Below, piece by piece: positions 63,576-64,000 of a DNA stretch of 64,000 bases. The stretch covers positions 497,716 to 561,715 of the forward strand of contig VWZX01004903.1 of assembly GCA_013399015.1 (NCBI GenBank), in the 5' to 3' direction. The translations under genes and the position numbers were made by a program. The notes beneath the pieces were generated by a model, which saw only the letters and a list, made by a program, of their open reading frames with translations, was not told the DNA's origin and did no database searches. The stretch is from Galbula dea (taxonomy: Eukaryota > Chordata > Aves > Piciformes > Galbulidae). Numbering within the stretch: position 1 is the stretch's first letter; each line of letters opens with the position of its first letter.

Positions 63576-64000
63576 TCTTAAATAATTATTCCTATTTTTT
63601 TTCAGACTCCCTTACCCAAACTCCCTGCATTTATTTGACTGTTTTCATCATTGTTTGAACAACTATATTTCTAAAATTCACTATCAAATATGAAGAAATT
63701 CTCATTGGAAATCCTGTTTCTTATGAGAGATTAAAATTAAAAGAAACTGCTTAGAAATAAAACCAAACAAAAACCAGAAAACCAGCATGGCCCTGTGGCT
63801 GTCACTAGTACTAATATTTCTTTCAAAAATTCTTTAAAAAAATACAAAACCATCTAAAACTCAAGTGCAGACTCAGTCACATGCCTGTGTAAACGCTGTG
63901 ACTAACTACATGCTAAGTAAACTGTGTTTCACAGACAGCACTGTATTGTTGATAGACCATTAAGACAGTTTACAAAGGGAAGTGAGTGATCTTTCCATTT
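63576..64000. other. AT-rich window end, nothing recognised
   Basis: No gene or repeat recognised, apart from an AAACCAAACAAAAACC-type A/C-rich run near 63760-63777. Confidence 0.6.

Noticed and set aside
1..64000. CRISPR arrays, bacterial operons, insertion sequences, mitochondrial insertions and endogenous retroviral genes
   Set aside because: Looked for on both strands by eye; no regularly spaced repeats, no bacterial gene arrangement, and no retroviral protease, polymerase or envelope motifs were seen.

Overview
The window looks like avian nuclear DNA, about 64 kb with no recognisable protein-coding gene. It is AT-rich. Nearly all the identifiable mobile DNA is CR1 LINE sequence, mostly 5'-truncated copies that end in the CR1 3' terminus (complement of ATTCTGTGATTCTRTGA) instead of a poly-A tail. 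I see no L1, Alu-like SINE, insertion sequence, CRISPR array or recognisable endogenous retrovirus. That profile fits a bird. I cannot name the species; turtles and crocodiles also carry CR1 but are usually more repeat-rich. The window is probably a gene desert or the inside of a very long intron.

Layout: CR1 or CR1-derived segments lie at 1-353 (+), 9400-9552 (+), 10149-10567 (-), 11989-12040 (-), 21890-22430 (-), 24612-24888 (+, internal piece only), 27585-27665 (+), 35690-36440 (-, ORF1/esterase region), 39303-39469 (-, fused to a tRNA-Glu-like head), 50838-51208 (+), 54724-55172 (-), 55411-55505 (+) and 63312-63575 (-, much older copy). Together they make up roughly 6 percent of the window. 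They belong to at least three subfamilies of different age. Between them lies AT-rich unique sequence with simple repeats, two G-quadruplex-capable tracts, a near-perfect hairpin, and two stretches that resemble conserved regulatory DNA by motif density only.

The observations most worth following are: (1) a tRNA-Glu-like sequence joined to a CR1 3' tail at 39303-39469, which is the architecture of a CR1-mobilised SINE; (2) a 78-bp sequence present twice, 9.5 kb apart, at 77/78 identity, with a possible RNA fold and no match to any family I recognise; (3) a CR1 ORF1 fragment with the esterase GDSLLRG motif, from the 5' region that most genomic copies have lost; (4) a 172-codon open frame at 61319-61834 over a local GC-rich patch. 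No operon, pathway or defence system can be supported. All statements come from reading the sequence, with no database search.
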